Made by a program: the position numbers and the translations under genes. DNA of 64,000 nt from Microcebus murinus (taxonomy: Eukaryota > Chordata > Mammalia > Primates > Cheirogaleidae). The stretch lies in assembly GCF_040939455.1 (NCBI RefSeq), contig NC_134115.1, forward strand, positions 27,678,727-27,742,726, read 5' to 3'. How positions within the stretch are numbered: position 1 is the stretch's first letter; each line of letters starts with the position of its first letter. A model generated the notes under the pieces. That model saw only the letters and a list, made by a program, of their open reading frames with translations. It was not told the DNA's origin and did no database searches. Below are positions 40,413 through 53,700 of this stretch, one piece after another.

Positions 40413-41326
40413 CCGTCCTTGCTTCCAAGGTAGCAGTGGGGAGTGAGGAGGTGACCACCTTCGGGTCTGGCCTTTCCCTCTGTGGCCCAGCGAGGTGGCT
40501 CCCTGCCCCCCCGCGCCCCCGCCCTGCACTCACTAAAGGGACACTCGGCTACCCAGGGCCGAGGCCCCCCCAGGCCGCGTCAGCGCACGGGCTCGGACGC
40601 AAGATCCTGGAAACGTGGAAAAGTCTGCGTGCTTCCGTGCCTTCCCGGCGACACACCAGGAGGGCTTTGTGGTTTCCCTGCTGCCCCCATTCCCAGCTCT
40701 GCATACTTCTGCCCCGAGTCACCAAAGCGCACAGCGCTAATCCCTTAATAGCACGCACTGTTTACAATGCGTCAGCAGACACGACCTCATCTGCATCCGC
40801 CTCCCCCAGCTCTGAAGTCCGCGGCTGCTGCGATGGCATCCCCTCCTTACACGTCTGGGAAGTAAGACTCAGAGGGATTAAGCAATTTTCTGTGTCCCAC
40901 GGCTAGAAAGGACAGCGAAGGGTCCATGTCCACACTCGCAGCTCTTTCCGCTCCCTGCGACGCTGCTCAAGGTCCTGGGTTATAAGCCAGGCGCCTAAGG
41001 GCTGGCTCCGGAGAGGAAGGGTGCCAGGTGGGGGAAACCTGGACTCTCCCCTCTGCTTCACCCCAGACTGCTCTGCTTGCATCGCTTTTGTTCATGTTGG
41101 GACTTCAGAAAAAACTTTTTTTCACTATTTAAAAATTATACTACCAACCTGTACGTTTAGCAGTGCTAGGAAAATGTGAGCAAAGGGTTAGCAAAGCTCT
41201 AAGGCATTGTCCGTATCCCGAGCCCCCCAATACACACACTTAGATTTTTGCTCAGTTAACATGGAGCTGGGGGTGAGAAACCATCAGGACGACAGCAACT
41301 GCAGGAGTTGCTGGTGGGTAGGACAG

Positions 41327-41497
41327 TGGTTCTCAAACTGTGGCCTCCAGCATGACCTGGGACCCTGATCAAAACATAAATCCAAACATAAATCCTGCAG
41401 CCCCCACCCCCCAGGCCTGCTGGAGCAGAAATTCCGGGGCTGCAGCCTGGACAAACTCCAGGTGACGCTGGTGCACACTAAAGTTTAAGAAACTCTT
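41327..41497 (+). repeat. MER5A-like hAT fossil
   Basis: GACAGTGGTTCTCAAACTGT at the start, with CAGGCCTGCTGGAGCAGAAA and CCAGGTGACGCTGGTGCACA later, ending near AAGTTTAAGAAACTC. Confidence 0.65.
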
Positions 41498-41974
41498 GGC
41501 TAGGGCTTGGGATGGGGACATCACAGAGGATGAAAAGTAAAGCTACCCAGTGGCTCCTGGTGTCTTGCTCATCCTTTGAAGCCCCAGCCCTGACTTACTA
41601 AAACTTGCCTTCCTGAGCATGTCAGACCAAGGTAAACCATTATAGTGAAAATAAGGGTTCAAACAAACAGTTGCAAATAGACCTGTCCCCAATCTGTTCT
41701 CTCCCCTCCTTTGAGAAGGAGTCCTGAGTGAGGGAAAGGGTGCTCATGTTCGAAGAGATGGAAACTTCAGGGGCAAACACAGGCGATGCAGGTAGGTGGC
41801 CCTGGTGCACAGCTGCACAAAACCGGGTTCCCTGGCTCCTCACACCCTGGAGCAGACTGTGGTGCAGGATGGGTGCCATTCCTGCTGTCGAGCTGCGTAT
41901 TGCGTAGGCCCAGGCATGGCAGCCCCTCAAAGGCAAATTGAGAGTCTCACCCAGCAATTAGGATATGCAAGATG

Positions 41975-42166
41975 CAGGGGTCCTCAAACTTTTTAAACAG
42001 GGGGCCAGTTCACTGTCCCTCAGACAGTTGAAGAGTGTGCACTGTGGGCCCCGGACGAGTCGGCTGCTAAGCAGGACAGGCAGTGGCAGCAAAAACACCT
42101 GGAGGGCCAGATAAATGAGCTAGGTGGCCCGTATGTGGCCCTCGGGCTGTATTTTGAGGACTCCTG
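41975..42166 (+). mobile_element. 192-bp non-autonomous hAT element, copy A
   Basis: Inverted ends CAGGGGTCCTCAAA and TTTGAGGACTCCTG, with CCAGTTCACTGTCCCTCAGA inside. No coding capacity. The ends resemble the OposCharlie/OC1-type hAT family known from lemurs and bats (from memory). An 8-bp target duplication is not recognisable here (GCAAGATG and GTAGAGAA). Confidence 0.85.
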
Positions 42167-42189
42167 GTAGAGAATTGCTGTCAGGTGCC

Positions 42190-43330
42190 TATGCAACACT
42201 CAGACAGTTGACAAATGTGTATTGAGTGTCTATGATGTACAAAGGGTCTTCCCTTGGAGTTTACAATCCAGGGAAGAGAGAAGGATGGATGGATGGATAG
42301 GTGGGCACACATACTCCTACACATATACATATACATGCATACAAAGATATTTTCATACAGTGATAAAGACATCAAAAAGTTAAACAGGGTAGTAATGTAT
42401 TAGAGAGTGACCTGGTGACATGGAGGTGACTGCAGCTTATTTGATCAGAGACCTTGAGGATGAAAAGAAGTCAAATATAAATCTGGGAGAAGAAAGTTCC
42501 CAACAGAAGGAACAAGTGCAGATGTCCTGAGCATAGAATAAACTTGTTATGCTTAAGAGCAAGTGACTGTGGCAGCAGGGTAGAGAATGAGGGAGATTAT
42601 GGTGAGATGTGAAATGAGGCCTCCATAAGGAGTTTGGAGTTTTCTCTGTTTCTATTTTTGGTTTTTTGTTTGCTTGTTTGTTTGTTTGTTTGTTTGTTTG
42701 TTTTAGAGATGGGGTCTTGCTTTGTTGCCCAGGCTGAAGTGCAGTGATGCACTCATAGCTCACAGTAGCCTTGAACTCCTGGGCTCAAGTGATCCTCCTT
42801 CCTCAGCCTCCCGAGTAGCTGGGACTCAGGTTTTTCTCTGTTTGTAATGTAAGCCATCAGAAAGTTTAAATATGCAATTATCATAATTTCCTTTAGTTTC
42901 TGGTATTGTTCATTTGTCCCTCAAGTCTCTCCTTTTTTTTTTTTAATAGACATATAATTTACCTGTAACAAAATGAACAGCTCCTAAAGGTACAGCTTGA
43001 TGAGTTTTTACCTGTTCATACAACTGTATAATCACCATCCAGATCATGGCTTAGGTTTTTAAAGATCGTTCCGTGTGCTGCCCAGAGAATAGGATGACAG
43101 TGGAGGCTGGGGGGACAATAACGGCACAGGGACACCAGTTAGAAGGCTTCTGCGATCATCTGTGAGATGTGATGGAGCTTAGAATAGGGAGGCAGCAGTG
43201 GGGCGGGGTGAGAAGTGGTTGGTTAGGTTGCATTTAGAAATAGAGGCGATAGGACTCATTGACGCAGAGGATGGGGGTGTAAAAGAGAGGAATGAAAGCA
43301 TCTTCCCCGGCGGGTGGTCTGAGTAACTCA
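42190..43330 (+). repeat. Old unassigned interspersed repeat
   Basis: Phrases such as AAGGAGTTTGGAGTTTTCTC, CAGAGAATAGGATGACAGTG, GACACCAGTTAGAAGGCTTC and GCAGCAGTGGGGCGGGGTGA occur in the order of a common mammalian repeat whose name I cannot give. It is broken by an Alu monomer (42652-42831) and an L1-like piece (about 42930-43060). Similar text at about 55560-56480 may be another copy. Confidence 0.5.
42652..42831 (-). mobile_element. Alu monomer (FLAM type) with target duplication
   Basis: A (GTTT)n tail, then AGAGATGGGGTCTTGCTTTG, GCCTTGAACTCCTGGGCTCA and CCGAGTAGCTGGGACTCAGG: one Alu arm on the minus strand. Target duplication TTTTCTCTGTTT at 42640-42651 and 42832-42843. Confidence 0.85.
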
Positions 43331-43663
43331 ACACAGTGAGTGGCACTGTTTACTGAGAGGGAACAAGACTTTGGAGAAGATTTGCAGCCCACTGGGATTC
43401 AATAATTTTACAGCAAAACCCTAATGTATGTCTTAAAATTTTAAGACAACTCAAAGAATCAAAATGATTCCTTATATCCGTCTCTGTAATATTTGCATCT
43501 GGATTGCCTAAGCTTAGCGCTGTGGGACATTTCATAGCATGAAAGTAGACACGGGTAGACAAAGCAAGAGACTTATGTCAGCTAACAGACCAAGCACTTT
43601 CCAACTGGGCTGAAAATGTAGACAGAAACCAGACCTAACCCCACTCCCCTTCCTGCCTTGTAG

Positions 43664-43915
43664 ATTCTGATGTCAGAGCCAGGAAAACTGCTGCAGAAAG
43701 TGAAGGTGTGGCTGCAAGAGTACTGGAACGTCACGGATCTCATAGCCATCCTTCTGTTCTCTGTCGGCATGATCCTTCGCCTCCAAGACCAGCCCTTCAG
43801 GAGTGACGGGAGGGTCATCTACTGCGTGAACATCATTTATTGGTACATCCGCCTGCTGGACATCTTCGGCGTGAACAAGTATTTGGGCCCGTATGTAATG
43901 ATGATTGGGAAAATG
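43664..43915 (+). CDS. TRPM3: TRPM3 exon 23, S2-S3 linker, S3, S4 and S4-S5 linker
   Basis: A 252-nt exon (84 codons, phase 0 to 0) with acceptor CCTGCCTTGTAG and donor ATG|GTAAGC. It encodes the cytosolic S2-S3 linker ([20 protein letters not shown]), S3 ([19 protein letters not shown]), a short loop with SDGR, S4 ([20 protein letters not shown]) and the start of the S4-S5 linker ([14 protein letters not shown]). S4 carries only one Arg, so it is a weak voltage sensor as in other TRP channels. The S4-S5 linker couples the sensor bundle to the gate. A recurrent human disease change, Val to Met, lies in this linker, probably the Val of GPYVMM (from memory). Confidence 0.97.
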
Positions 43916-44254
43916 GTAAGCAGGGCTTCTGATTCCTTGTTGTATGTTCTCAGAGGAGAAGTGGTGATAATAGGAAGAGAGGAAAAATTCATGCGGGCTT
44001 GCCATCAAGGGCTGAATGAGATGGCCCTAGGGGCGTTTTATTTTCCAAGTTCCTTTTGATCATTTGGCCATTTGACTACATCTATTTACAAAACTGGAGA
44101 ATGTAATCATCGTTCACCTGCACTCACTTACTGAAAAAAATAGAAAGATCATCTATTTTGTGCCAGGCTTCCTTACTGGACTAGGAGTTGGGTGTACAAA
44201 GACGTTCTTTCCGTGAGATTGAAGTTGAAAGACAGAGAAAGAGAAAGAGAAGTA

Positions 44255-44682
44255 ACATGTTTCCCTGAAAATAAGACCCCTAAAATAAGCCCTAGCAGGA
44301 TTTCTAAGCATTTGTGCAATATAAGCCCTACCCTGAAAATAAGACCTAGTGATGGGCGTGGCTACGCAGCGTATCTGCACAACCCATGCATTTCTTTGAG
44401 GAGCGGTAAAGAAGGCAAGCAGCCCTTCGAGAACTCTATTGCTCAACATGAGAGACTGGGGACAATGGTTCTAAAGGAAATAGAGTCACAAGAAATTCAG
44501 GATGGAATTTGGGGTTTGGAGAGTTAGGATGATGTTCCAGAAGAAGACGACTTAACTATATTTGAATAAATGTAGATTGTTGTACCATACTTAAAAAAAT
44601 AACACATCCCCTGAAAATAAGCCCTAGGGTGTCTTCTTGAGGAATAAATATAAGACCCTGTCTTATTTTCAGGGAAACACGG
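44255..44682 (+). mobile_element. 428-bp TA-flanked inverted-repeat DNA transposon
   Basis: TA at 44253-44254 and 44683-44684 flanks ends ACATGTTTCCCTGAAAATAA and, on the reverse strand, CCGTGTTTCCCTGAAAATAA. The 24-bp ends differ at three positions. Subterminal copies of (C)CCTGAAAATAAG and AATAAGCCCTAG recur at both ends. The TA duplication points to the Tc1/mariner/pogo superfamily. No transposase remains; the family name is not assigned. Confidence 0.85.
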
Positions 44683-45639
44683 TAGTTGCCATACCGTGTA
44701 AGAATGCTATAGTAGACGTGTATAAAGAACAACAGGGGCACAGAAAAGAGAATATAGGTCAGGTTCACATGAAAGTTATGTTTTAGATAGGTCTTGGAAG
44801 ACCAATGGGGTCTCCCCTACAAATTTTTAACAGACCTTTAAAATTTTTTAAAGATCCTGTGTTTTTAAACGAAGTGCTAGAAAAATGTCTTTCCCTCCAC
44901 AAAGGGAAGGCAAACAGTTTATTTGAGCTGAGCTGAGTGGAGCTGACTTTGGTTGAGTTTGAATTGAATATTAAATTCTATCACACATCATGTGTTTCCT
45001 TGCACTACTGGAAAATGATGTCTGTTAAGAACGAGGTTCCAGAATAATGCTCCTACTTATCTAATTCCTTGAAAAAGAATCCTAAGTGGTAAGCTGGTAT
45101 GCTTCCCGTTTGCTGGGGGCTTGTTCTGATACTCCCTGAGCACACACCGGCTTCTAGATGTTTTCCATAAAGACTAGGGCAGCATCGTGTGGATCTGGGA
45201 GTGCAGCAATAAATCAGCTCCCTCTCGTAACTCACTAGATTAAGAAGCAGAGACTGAAGTCAGAACTGGATACTTTTTATCCATTCCCCCAGGTTCACAA
45301 ATGTGCCCCCTACTTCACCTTTACAAGACATATGTGGGAAAGCTGAGTACATCCATCCTACTGTGGCAAACACCTTACTGAAAAACCTCTTTGCTAATAA
45401 CCTTCACTTTGCTTCCATTGTACGAGCTATTGAAATCAACAATTAGTCAATAGATATTCCTTATCATTATCACTCACTTTACTACATATATCATTGCTAA
45501 CCCATTATTTATTAAACATCTGTGTGTATGTATCATTCTACTGAAATGAACTTAAATAACCAAGACTCTTCCTACAAAAGCACTGACAAACTCATGCAAA
45601 GAGAGGAAGAATTTGAATTTAAAATGAATGGTATGAGAC

Positions 45640-45830
45640 CTTGAGCAATTTATTTAAACTCTTTGAGACTCAGTTTTCTCATTTCCAAGGTAGTAATGAA
45701 TAATAAATGCATATCTTGTAGGATTGTTGTAATGAGTAGAAATAATACATGTTAAAATGACCAACAGTGTCTGGCTCATTGTTCGGTAGTTGATAAGTTG
45801 TATCTGTTATCATTATGTTCATATTATATT
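45640..45830 (+). repeat. MIR element
   Basis: GACCTTGAGCAATTTATTTA, GACTCAGTTTTCTCATTTCC, TGTAGGATTGTTGTAATGAG and ACAGTGTCTGGCTCATTGTT: the sense MIR order. Confidence 0.8.
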
Positions 45831-46049
45831 TTTTAAAGTACAATGAAAAAAGAAAAAATTGATGAACATAGTTATTTTGCTGTATTCCTAACCCTTTTGC
45901 ACAAAAGTTTGATATTTATAACAACAGCATAGTTTAGGGCAAATGTCACCAAACCCATTCTAAAGAGGAAAAACTTGAATTCACAAGCTTAAGATACTTA
46001 CCCAAAACTGAACCTCAGTTCAATTAGAGATTTTTTAAAAAATTGAATT

Positions 46050-46240
46050 GAATTTCAGAGTATTATGGGAATACAAATGTTTTGGTTACATAAATTGCTT
46101 TTGTACAGTTTGAGTCAAAGTTATAAGTGTGCCCATCACCCAGATAGCGTGCATGGTACCCGTTAGGTGTGAATTTACCCATCCCCTCCGTCTCTCTCCC
46201 ACCTGTTTGATTTCCAGTGAGTTATAGAGTAAGATACACA
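46050..46240 (+). repeat. L1 3'-UTR-like fragment
   Basis: ACAAATGTTTTGGTTACATA, TGCCCATCACCCAGATAGCG and ACCCGTTAGGTGTGAATTTA followed by a C/T-rich stretch, in the order of primate L1 3' UTRs. Confidence 0.6.
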
Positions 46241-46594
46241 TTTTTTCCTACTCCAAAAATCTCCAATTCCTGCAAAATTTTGACAATGGAAAAAAAAATG
46301 CGTATCTTTCTCTATTATACTGCCTGTTATATCATCTTCTTTGTACTTTAACAATAAATTTGAGATTGTGGTGAAAATTGCTACAACTAAAAACAGAAAG
46401 CCTCTATTTAGAGTCTATGGATGAGGCTTAGAAGATAGAATCTGTGGACCCTCCCCCCAATTTATATATAAAAATGTGTGGGTGTATGAAATTTTCTGGA
46501 CAAAGAGGACAAGCTTACATGAGATTCTCAAATGTATTTTCTCCAATGGACTCGGTGAAAGCGAAGAACTATAACAGCTATAAAATTAGGCCAA

Positions 46595-46842
46595 GTTTTC
46601 TCCACCTTGACACTATTGATTGCTATTGTGGGCTGGATAATTCTTTGTTTTAGGGGCTGTTCTGTGCATAATAGGATGTTTAGCAGTATCCCTGGCCTCT
46701 GCCCACTAGCTGTCAGTATCAGGCATGTCGGTGAGCGTGCACACGCATACACACACACAGTTATGACAACAAAAAAGTCTCCAAACATTGCCACATGTCC
46801 CGTGGGGGGAAAAATGGCCCTCTATTGAGAACCACTACGTTA
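46595..46842 (-). repeat. MER20 copy with CA insert
   Basis: TCCACCTTGACACTATTGAT, GGGCTGGATAATTCTTTGTT, GTCTCCAAACATTGCCACAT, TATTGAGAACCACTA. A (CA)n stretch near 46741-46760 lies inside it. Confidence 0.85.
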
Positions 46843-47669
46843 GGTGATTGCATAACCTGATTGGTTGTTTTTCTGACTGTTACCTTATTCTATTTTAACA
46901 AGTAAAATCTGAAAAGACCCCAAACAAACCAAATATATAACTTATTAAAGTCTGGGTGACATTTATATACCTGAAATAACTAACGTCACACGAAGGCAGC
47001 AAGATTATTTTAAAATCCACGTCTATCATGTTAATAATGGCATAATTATCCCCGGTTTTGACTAGAATGAAACCTTACTAAGGAGTGAGCAAAACGGAAG
47101 TACTGCATTTTCTCTGCCTTTTAACTTATGAATGACTTCATTTGTCAGTCAAGAAGAAGTAGAAAATGAGCATATTTGGGGACTTTGCTTCTCTTTCATG
47201 AGGCTTTTAAGATAATTAGCTCAATAATTGAGTCACTGATCCAGAAGGTAGATAAAATATGCCTATAGAATTTATCAGGGAGCCAGATGGACTGCCAGGC
47301 TGGAAGCTTAACAAAATGTGCCCAGATGTGTTTATACTGAAAGCCTCTCAACATTAGGGAGTCCCTGTTCAGAAGTAAACAGCCAAGTAACTCACTGCCC
47401 TGTAGTCTAGGGACAGATAGCTGATAAGATTCCCCAGCACACAGTGATGGGGAGTCCATTTTGAAGCCGGTGCTGTGAGCCTTTGCGTTGCATAAGAAAC
47501 CAACACAACACATGCCCCAGCGTGGAAAACCTGCTTCGACAGTGTGATTCCAATTGATCCGTAGGTCCAGGATCACTTAATGAAATCCTGATCCCTTTCC
47601 TTCATGTTCCACTTCTTAACGGAATTCTCTCAGCCTGGTACTGAGCTCACCTGTTTAGTGCAGAATGAT

Positions 47670-47860
47670 AAGAATACTACTAACAGCTATCACTTGCTGT
47701 GTGCTAGATACCATGTCAGACATGTCACCATCATTATGGCCCCCATGAAATAGGTCTTAGGGTCCTCATTTAACAATTGAATGAACAAGCGAATAAGAGA
47801 CAAAGCAAGAGACAATGACAGGATTCAAACTTCTGTCTATCTGACTCTACAGCCTGATTT
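47670..47860 (-). repeat. MIR element
   Basis: ACAGCTATCACTTGCTGTGT, CATTTAACAATTGAATGAAC and AGGATTCAAACTTCTGTCTA fit antisense MIR. A second antisense MIR follows at about 47885-48020 (CATGTTATCTCATTTAATCC, CCCCATTTTACAAATAACAA). Confidence 0.75.
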
Positions 47861-50241
47861 CCTCCCAATTCCAATAATGATATGTCAGCATTGACTGAGA
47901 ACTTGCCATGTTAAGTGTTTCACATGTTATCTCATTTAATCCTTACAAAGATAATATGCATTATTATTGTGATTATTATCCCCATTTTACAAATAACAAA
48001 CAAGATTAAGAACTCTCCCAAGGCCACTTAGCTATCTTTCTTTGCCTTTTTTTTTTTTTAAATGGTCAGGAAAGCTGTTATTTTATTTTTTGTAATTATT
48101 TTTACTTTTTGTGCGTGTGTGGTTTTTTTTTTTTTTTTACCATGTAGCTATTTTTACTAGCAAAATCAAGATAAAAAGCCATGTCGTCTGACCCCTGAGA
48201 ACACATGCCTAACCACTGCAGTATATACTTTCCTGTCTAGAACACAACTGAAAGATATTTACAAAATAGAACACAATCAGCTCTCTTAATAGTAAACCAA
48301 CTGGACAATTTAGCTTTAAAAACAGAGGAAGCCAGCCCCAGTTCTCACTAATAATGCTCTGTTTCTGTATTCCACTCTATTATATTTCGGTATTTGTATA
48401 AAAACTGAGACCTCTTTGGAATATATGAAGCTGAGTGTTTGGGAAGAATGTTTCTTCTCTTTGATTGTTTTGACCCTTTGCATTGATATCATGATCAATC
48501 TGAACAAAAACAATCCCGAGAAATTTAATTAGAATAGTTTCTCTATTTGCTGGCTGAGTTTCCTTAGGTCAAACCAGCTTCCAAATCTCATGAGTACACA
48601 CTTTCCTCTCCCCATCCATCTTTCAATCAATGTAAATAAACATAAAATGAAGGGCCCGTGTGTGCTTTCTCATTGTTAGAACTTTTTGTAAATTAATGAA
48701 GAAAGAATTTTACAAAATAAAAAAGAAAGAAAGAGGATGAGAAAGAGACCCACATTTTCTATAAAACTGTTTCGACACAGCTGGCTTGCTCACTTTAAGG
48801 GAGTTCTGAGACCACTAAACTGTGGAAGGAATAACTAATTAACTAGCATATAATTTTAAGGACAGTTTAAAAATATGAATGAATGTCAAATTTTGAGATA
48901 TTTCTATTTAGTTTCAAAGTCATATAGTACTTCTGTGATGAATGTTAAAGTTGCCTTAAAACTTGATTAATTGGCCTAAAGTATATTGAGACCCCCAGTG
49001 CCCTAAGGCATACAGGAAGACTATAACGTTTGAATACCAATAACAAGAACCATATAATGTCCTCTTTTAAAATAAAATGTTAAAGTTAATTTGAAGTCTT
49101 CATTGTCATTGGTAAAATTAACGCGACTTTCCTTGTGGATGGACATCCCTTCAGGAAGTGTGACATCCAAGAGAAAGTCTTTTGTAGTAGATATTTTGAT
49201 GCAAGATAGAAACCAGTCTCCAACTAGCTTAAGCCTAGGGGGATGTACTGACTTGTAGGAAGGCCTGATGGAACTGGACTTGGGGCCTGCTCCAAGCAGG
49301 GAACCAACCACTGTCAGGATTTGCTCTCTTTGTCTTGCATATCTGCTTCATTTACTCTGAGCAGTTTCAATAGTGGAGGACTCAGCCTCAGACAACCTGA
49401 ATTTTTATCATTAAAGAGAGGAAAAGAAAACTTCTCTCTCCCAGCTTAAATAAAAACCAAAAGAAAACAGGACACTGGTTGGCCTGTCTTGTGTCATCTG
49501 CCTACCTCCCCATCTCTCCTGCCAGGAGGCAGAGAACCATGATTAACCTAGCCTGGGAAACACACCTACCTTGTGGCCAAAATAGGTAGAAACTGTTTCT
49601 AAAAGAGAGAGGTAATAGGTTCTGGCCAGGCAAAAATCAATAGGTACTGCATCCTCATCTATTTTGGATGATAAAAGGAGGGCAATTTGGCATATGAGAA
49701 ACAGATCCCAAATAATATATATCATGGAAACAAACAAGGAAGAAAGGAATAAAGAGGAAGAAGAGATAACATTGTATTAGAGTGCAGCCTGGAGGATCTT
49801 ATAAACATGTCAAGATGTAAATCCATCATTTCAGCAGCAGGTACAGGTATGGGTCATTAGGCTACATGTCACTAATGCCCAGAAAAACACCCTCCATAGC
49901 CAATAGGAGACCCTGCAGGAGAAAGAGCACTTCTCTGAGAGACTGGTTGATGGTAGAACATCATGGGGTGGGGTGGGGCTACAGGAATAAGACAGAATGT
50001 GATGGATATTTGGTTTGTCCTAGCTTTGTTTACAAGCAGTTATTTTCTTGAGCTTTCCAACTTTTCATTAGCCTTCCAGAACTACAACATTGCAGTCATT
50101 CTTGGAATAGTTCAACTATCCCAATTCCAATTTCACTAAGAAGAAAGAGACCCAAAGAGGGCACTTTGCCTCCCCCAGGAGCATAGAAAAAGTTAGTACT
50201 GGGTTCTCCAAGCCTCTGTGTTATAGGACTCCCATACCTAG

Positions 50242-50739
<498 letters not shown>

Positions 50740-53700
50740 TAAATTCAATTGGGTTGTGTCTTTTCTGAGTTCATTTGTTTGTTCTCAATAAATGGCTCAA
50801 GATAGAGGACCAATTCCTAGCTTCCTATTTTGGAGGAAAAAAACACAAAAAACTAAAAACAACAATTACAGAAGGTGAATATACAATTTTAGCAAAGCAG
50901 TCCTCGGGTGTTTCTTTAGGTACATAGTGTTCTGTGATACAAATCAACATCTGGCATGCCAAATTGGATCAAAAAAATGAACCATTTAAAAAGATCTAAA
51001 TTCTTTTGTGATTCGAAGTCCCAGGGCCATGTGTTGAATATTTCAGTATCAGGGTATGTCACTGTTCGCCCCCTCCACCAACCACCAGCCTTTAGAAAAT
51101 AAATTTCTCGAGTTTGACTTTGGAACAAATAAACAATTCTCAATTTTGCCATCAGAATTCAAGAGTAAGGGCAAACATCTGCATGGTGTTTTCCTTGCAC
51201 TGGAAACTATTCTCTAACTCCCTTTCCCACTGTCTTAAATTATGTGCCATTGAGACTCATAAGAAGCCAGTATTCACTGCCTGGAAGTATGGAAAATGCC
51301 TTAGGTCACAAACTGAGTTGCTTGCTATACATGCCAGAAAAAAAAATAATATCTATATTATGCAGTGATTCCATGTGGGGAGTGAGCGCCAGCAGGCCCC
51401 CAGTGTTTCATGCCCTAATAGATGCTGATTCTCTGTAATAAAAACTCCTCTTGCATGGAGTTTGAAGATAGTTATATCCTAGGAGTCTGTTCCAGGATTT
51501 TATTTGGACCAAATGTCAGGACGCACCAGACATTGGGAAATTTAGGGGGGAAGAAAGCATCTTTAAAGAAACATCTTCCAGTGTGGAGGAGTTGAATCCC
51601 AGCAGCAGCAACTCCTGCTCGTTTTCCCTGAGGAGTTTATCTCTGGAAATAACATCCCTCCAACATTGTTGAATTAACATTTTTGAGACATTTTTTTCGC
51701 TGACAGGCCAGCCATCTGAGCCCCGGACTGTGGGCCTGGATTAGGGTTACATAACCAGGTAAATAGCCACAAAGAACAGGAGCAGAGACTAGACTGGCAG
51801 CTTCGCCACCCCCAGCCCCTCCCACCCCAGGTGGGACTGAGACCAAGAAGAGAAGGACAAGGCACCCAAGACTCTGAGTCCTCCGAGTCTAGGAAGAGCA
51901 TGTGTACACACTGGCAGCAGAACACACCAGTACATAGTCTTTTCTTCCATGATGGATTTTGAACAAATACCCTTTCCTTCTCAAAATGCGTTATCTCAGG
52001 CAAGCAAGACGTTTTGGAACACCTAATTGGAACAAAATATTTGTTTCATGAGACTTAGCCAACTCACTGAGAAAGAATTTTAACTCTGTCTCCCGGTTGT
52101 GATGTCTTTGGTTAACAATGTGCAGCCTTCCCCAAGACAGCTCTGCAGGGACTCAGGGAAGTCCTCTTGAGAGCGTCCTTTCAAACAGTCCCCAGAGGCA
52201 AAACAACACCTGAAAAGCCTACCTGTGATCATTCTCCTCAGAGAGTCCATGTGCTGTCCCACCCCCCCCCAAGAAATTGTTTTGACACTTAGTTACATTG
52301 TTTTGCCTTTTCTAGTTTTCCTTTCTTCCCCAAAATGAGATGAAGTCCCCATGGGTGTTTTGACAATGCAACATTTGGGGATGGGAGAAGGAGGGAGGTG
52401 TAGCTGTGCTTCATTAAGTGGGATTCTGTCTGTCCCTCTACAAGTGGCCATTTATTGATGTTGTACTACGAACCCAGCCTAGTGCAACAAACACCACCAT
52501 CTGGCTGAACAAGAGGATTTATTATTGTTATTTTAAAAGAAGGGCTGATTGTAGTTTAGAACTTGAAAACCCCCTGGAGATGGAAGAGAGGTGTATTGTG
52601 TGAATGAAATATGGAAATAGATTCCCCACATTGTTAATTAGATCTGTGGTGCTCTACGTGTGTGAGAATAAATTTCTACTCCAAGTCCCAGTATATAACT
52701 GACCCAGCCTTGGATAGACGCAACCTTCCCGGTGCCCTTTCCCCAACCACTTACCTTCCTTTTCGATATTCTGAAATTGGCTGCAGTGGTAGCCACTGTT
52801 CTAAGCTAAATCAGCCAGTTTTCTGTGTAGAGTGCTAATGAGTATTTGTCCTTTCTCAAATGGGCATAGAAGGCTGCCCCCACATCTGTCATTCCATTTG
52901 GCCAGTGCCATTGAACACCCCTGCCCTCTCAATGATTTGATATTCAAGTTATGGCACTGGCTGGGCCCAGTGAGGATCGGGCCACTGCCCTACCTGATGG
53001 TTCAGAAATGCCCTGAAGACCCAAGTTTCAAGCCCTTTGAGAAAGGTACAGATCATTTCTGCTGCCCTATGATGTCTTGCCTCTTTCCTGTGCCGTGACC
53101 AGGTTGGTTTGTGCAGCATGTATTCAGGCTGATCGGATTGCTCACAACTGCCTGGGCCCACAGCCCCGTGCGGGGCCCGCCAGTCCCATCCTGTCCATGT
53201 GGCCCACACTGACCTTCCCAAGCGCTGCTCATTCAAACACTTTCTCAGCGCAACTCATTTCTAACGTAATGCACGCGCTCCATCTCCGACCCTTTTTGTT
53301 TTTTACTCCAAAATCGCTGAACTCATTTCATGTTTGGGGAAATAATCTCTTTCTTGATTGGGATGGATGTATGTGAATGCACAATAGGGCGCTCGGAGTG
53401 GGTTATTAACGTCAATCTTACAGCTCAGAAGGGAGGACAGCTTTAATGCCCTCACTTCTGGGAGGCGATGTTACCCAACTACAGATGTTTTATATACGTT
53501 CCATCTTTCTTCCTGTCCTTTGTCCTAAGCACAGAGACCGAAGATCAGTAAGATCAATAAAGCCTAAGACACTAGAATGAGCCCGGTAAGGTTACTTTCC
53601 AAATGTGCTTAAAAACTAAAATCAAAAGGAAAAAAGTGGAATCACTGTGAAATCACAAAATAACTTGGATGCTTTTCACCTCTAAGCTGTGTTGGACTGA

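Noticed and set aside
39850..40906. Open frames of 165 and 194 codons on the + strand
   Set aside because: They run through the GC-rich inverted-repeat region, where stops are rare. The composition is Arg/Gly/Pro-rich and matches no known protein.
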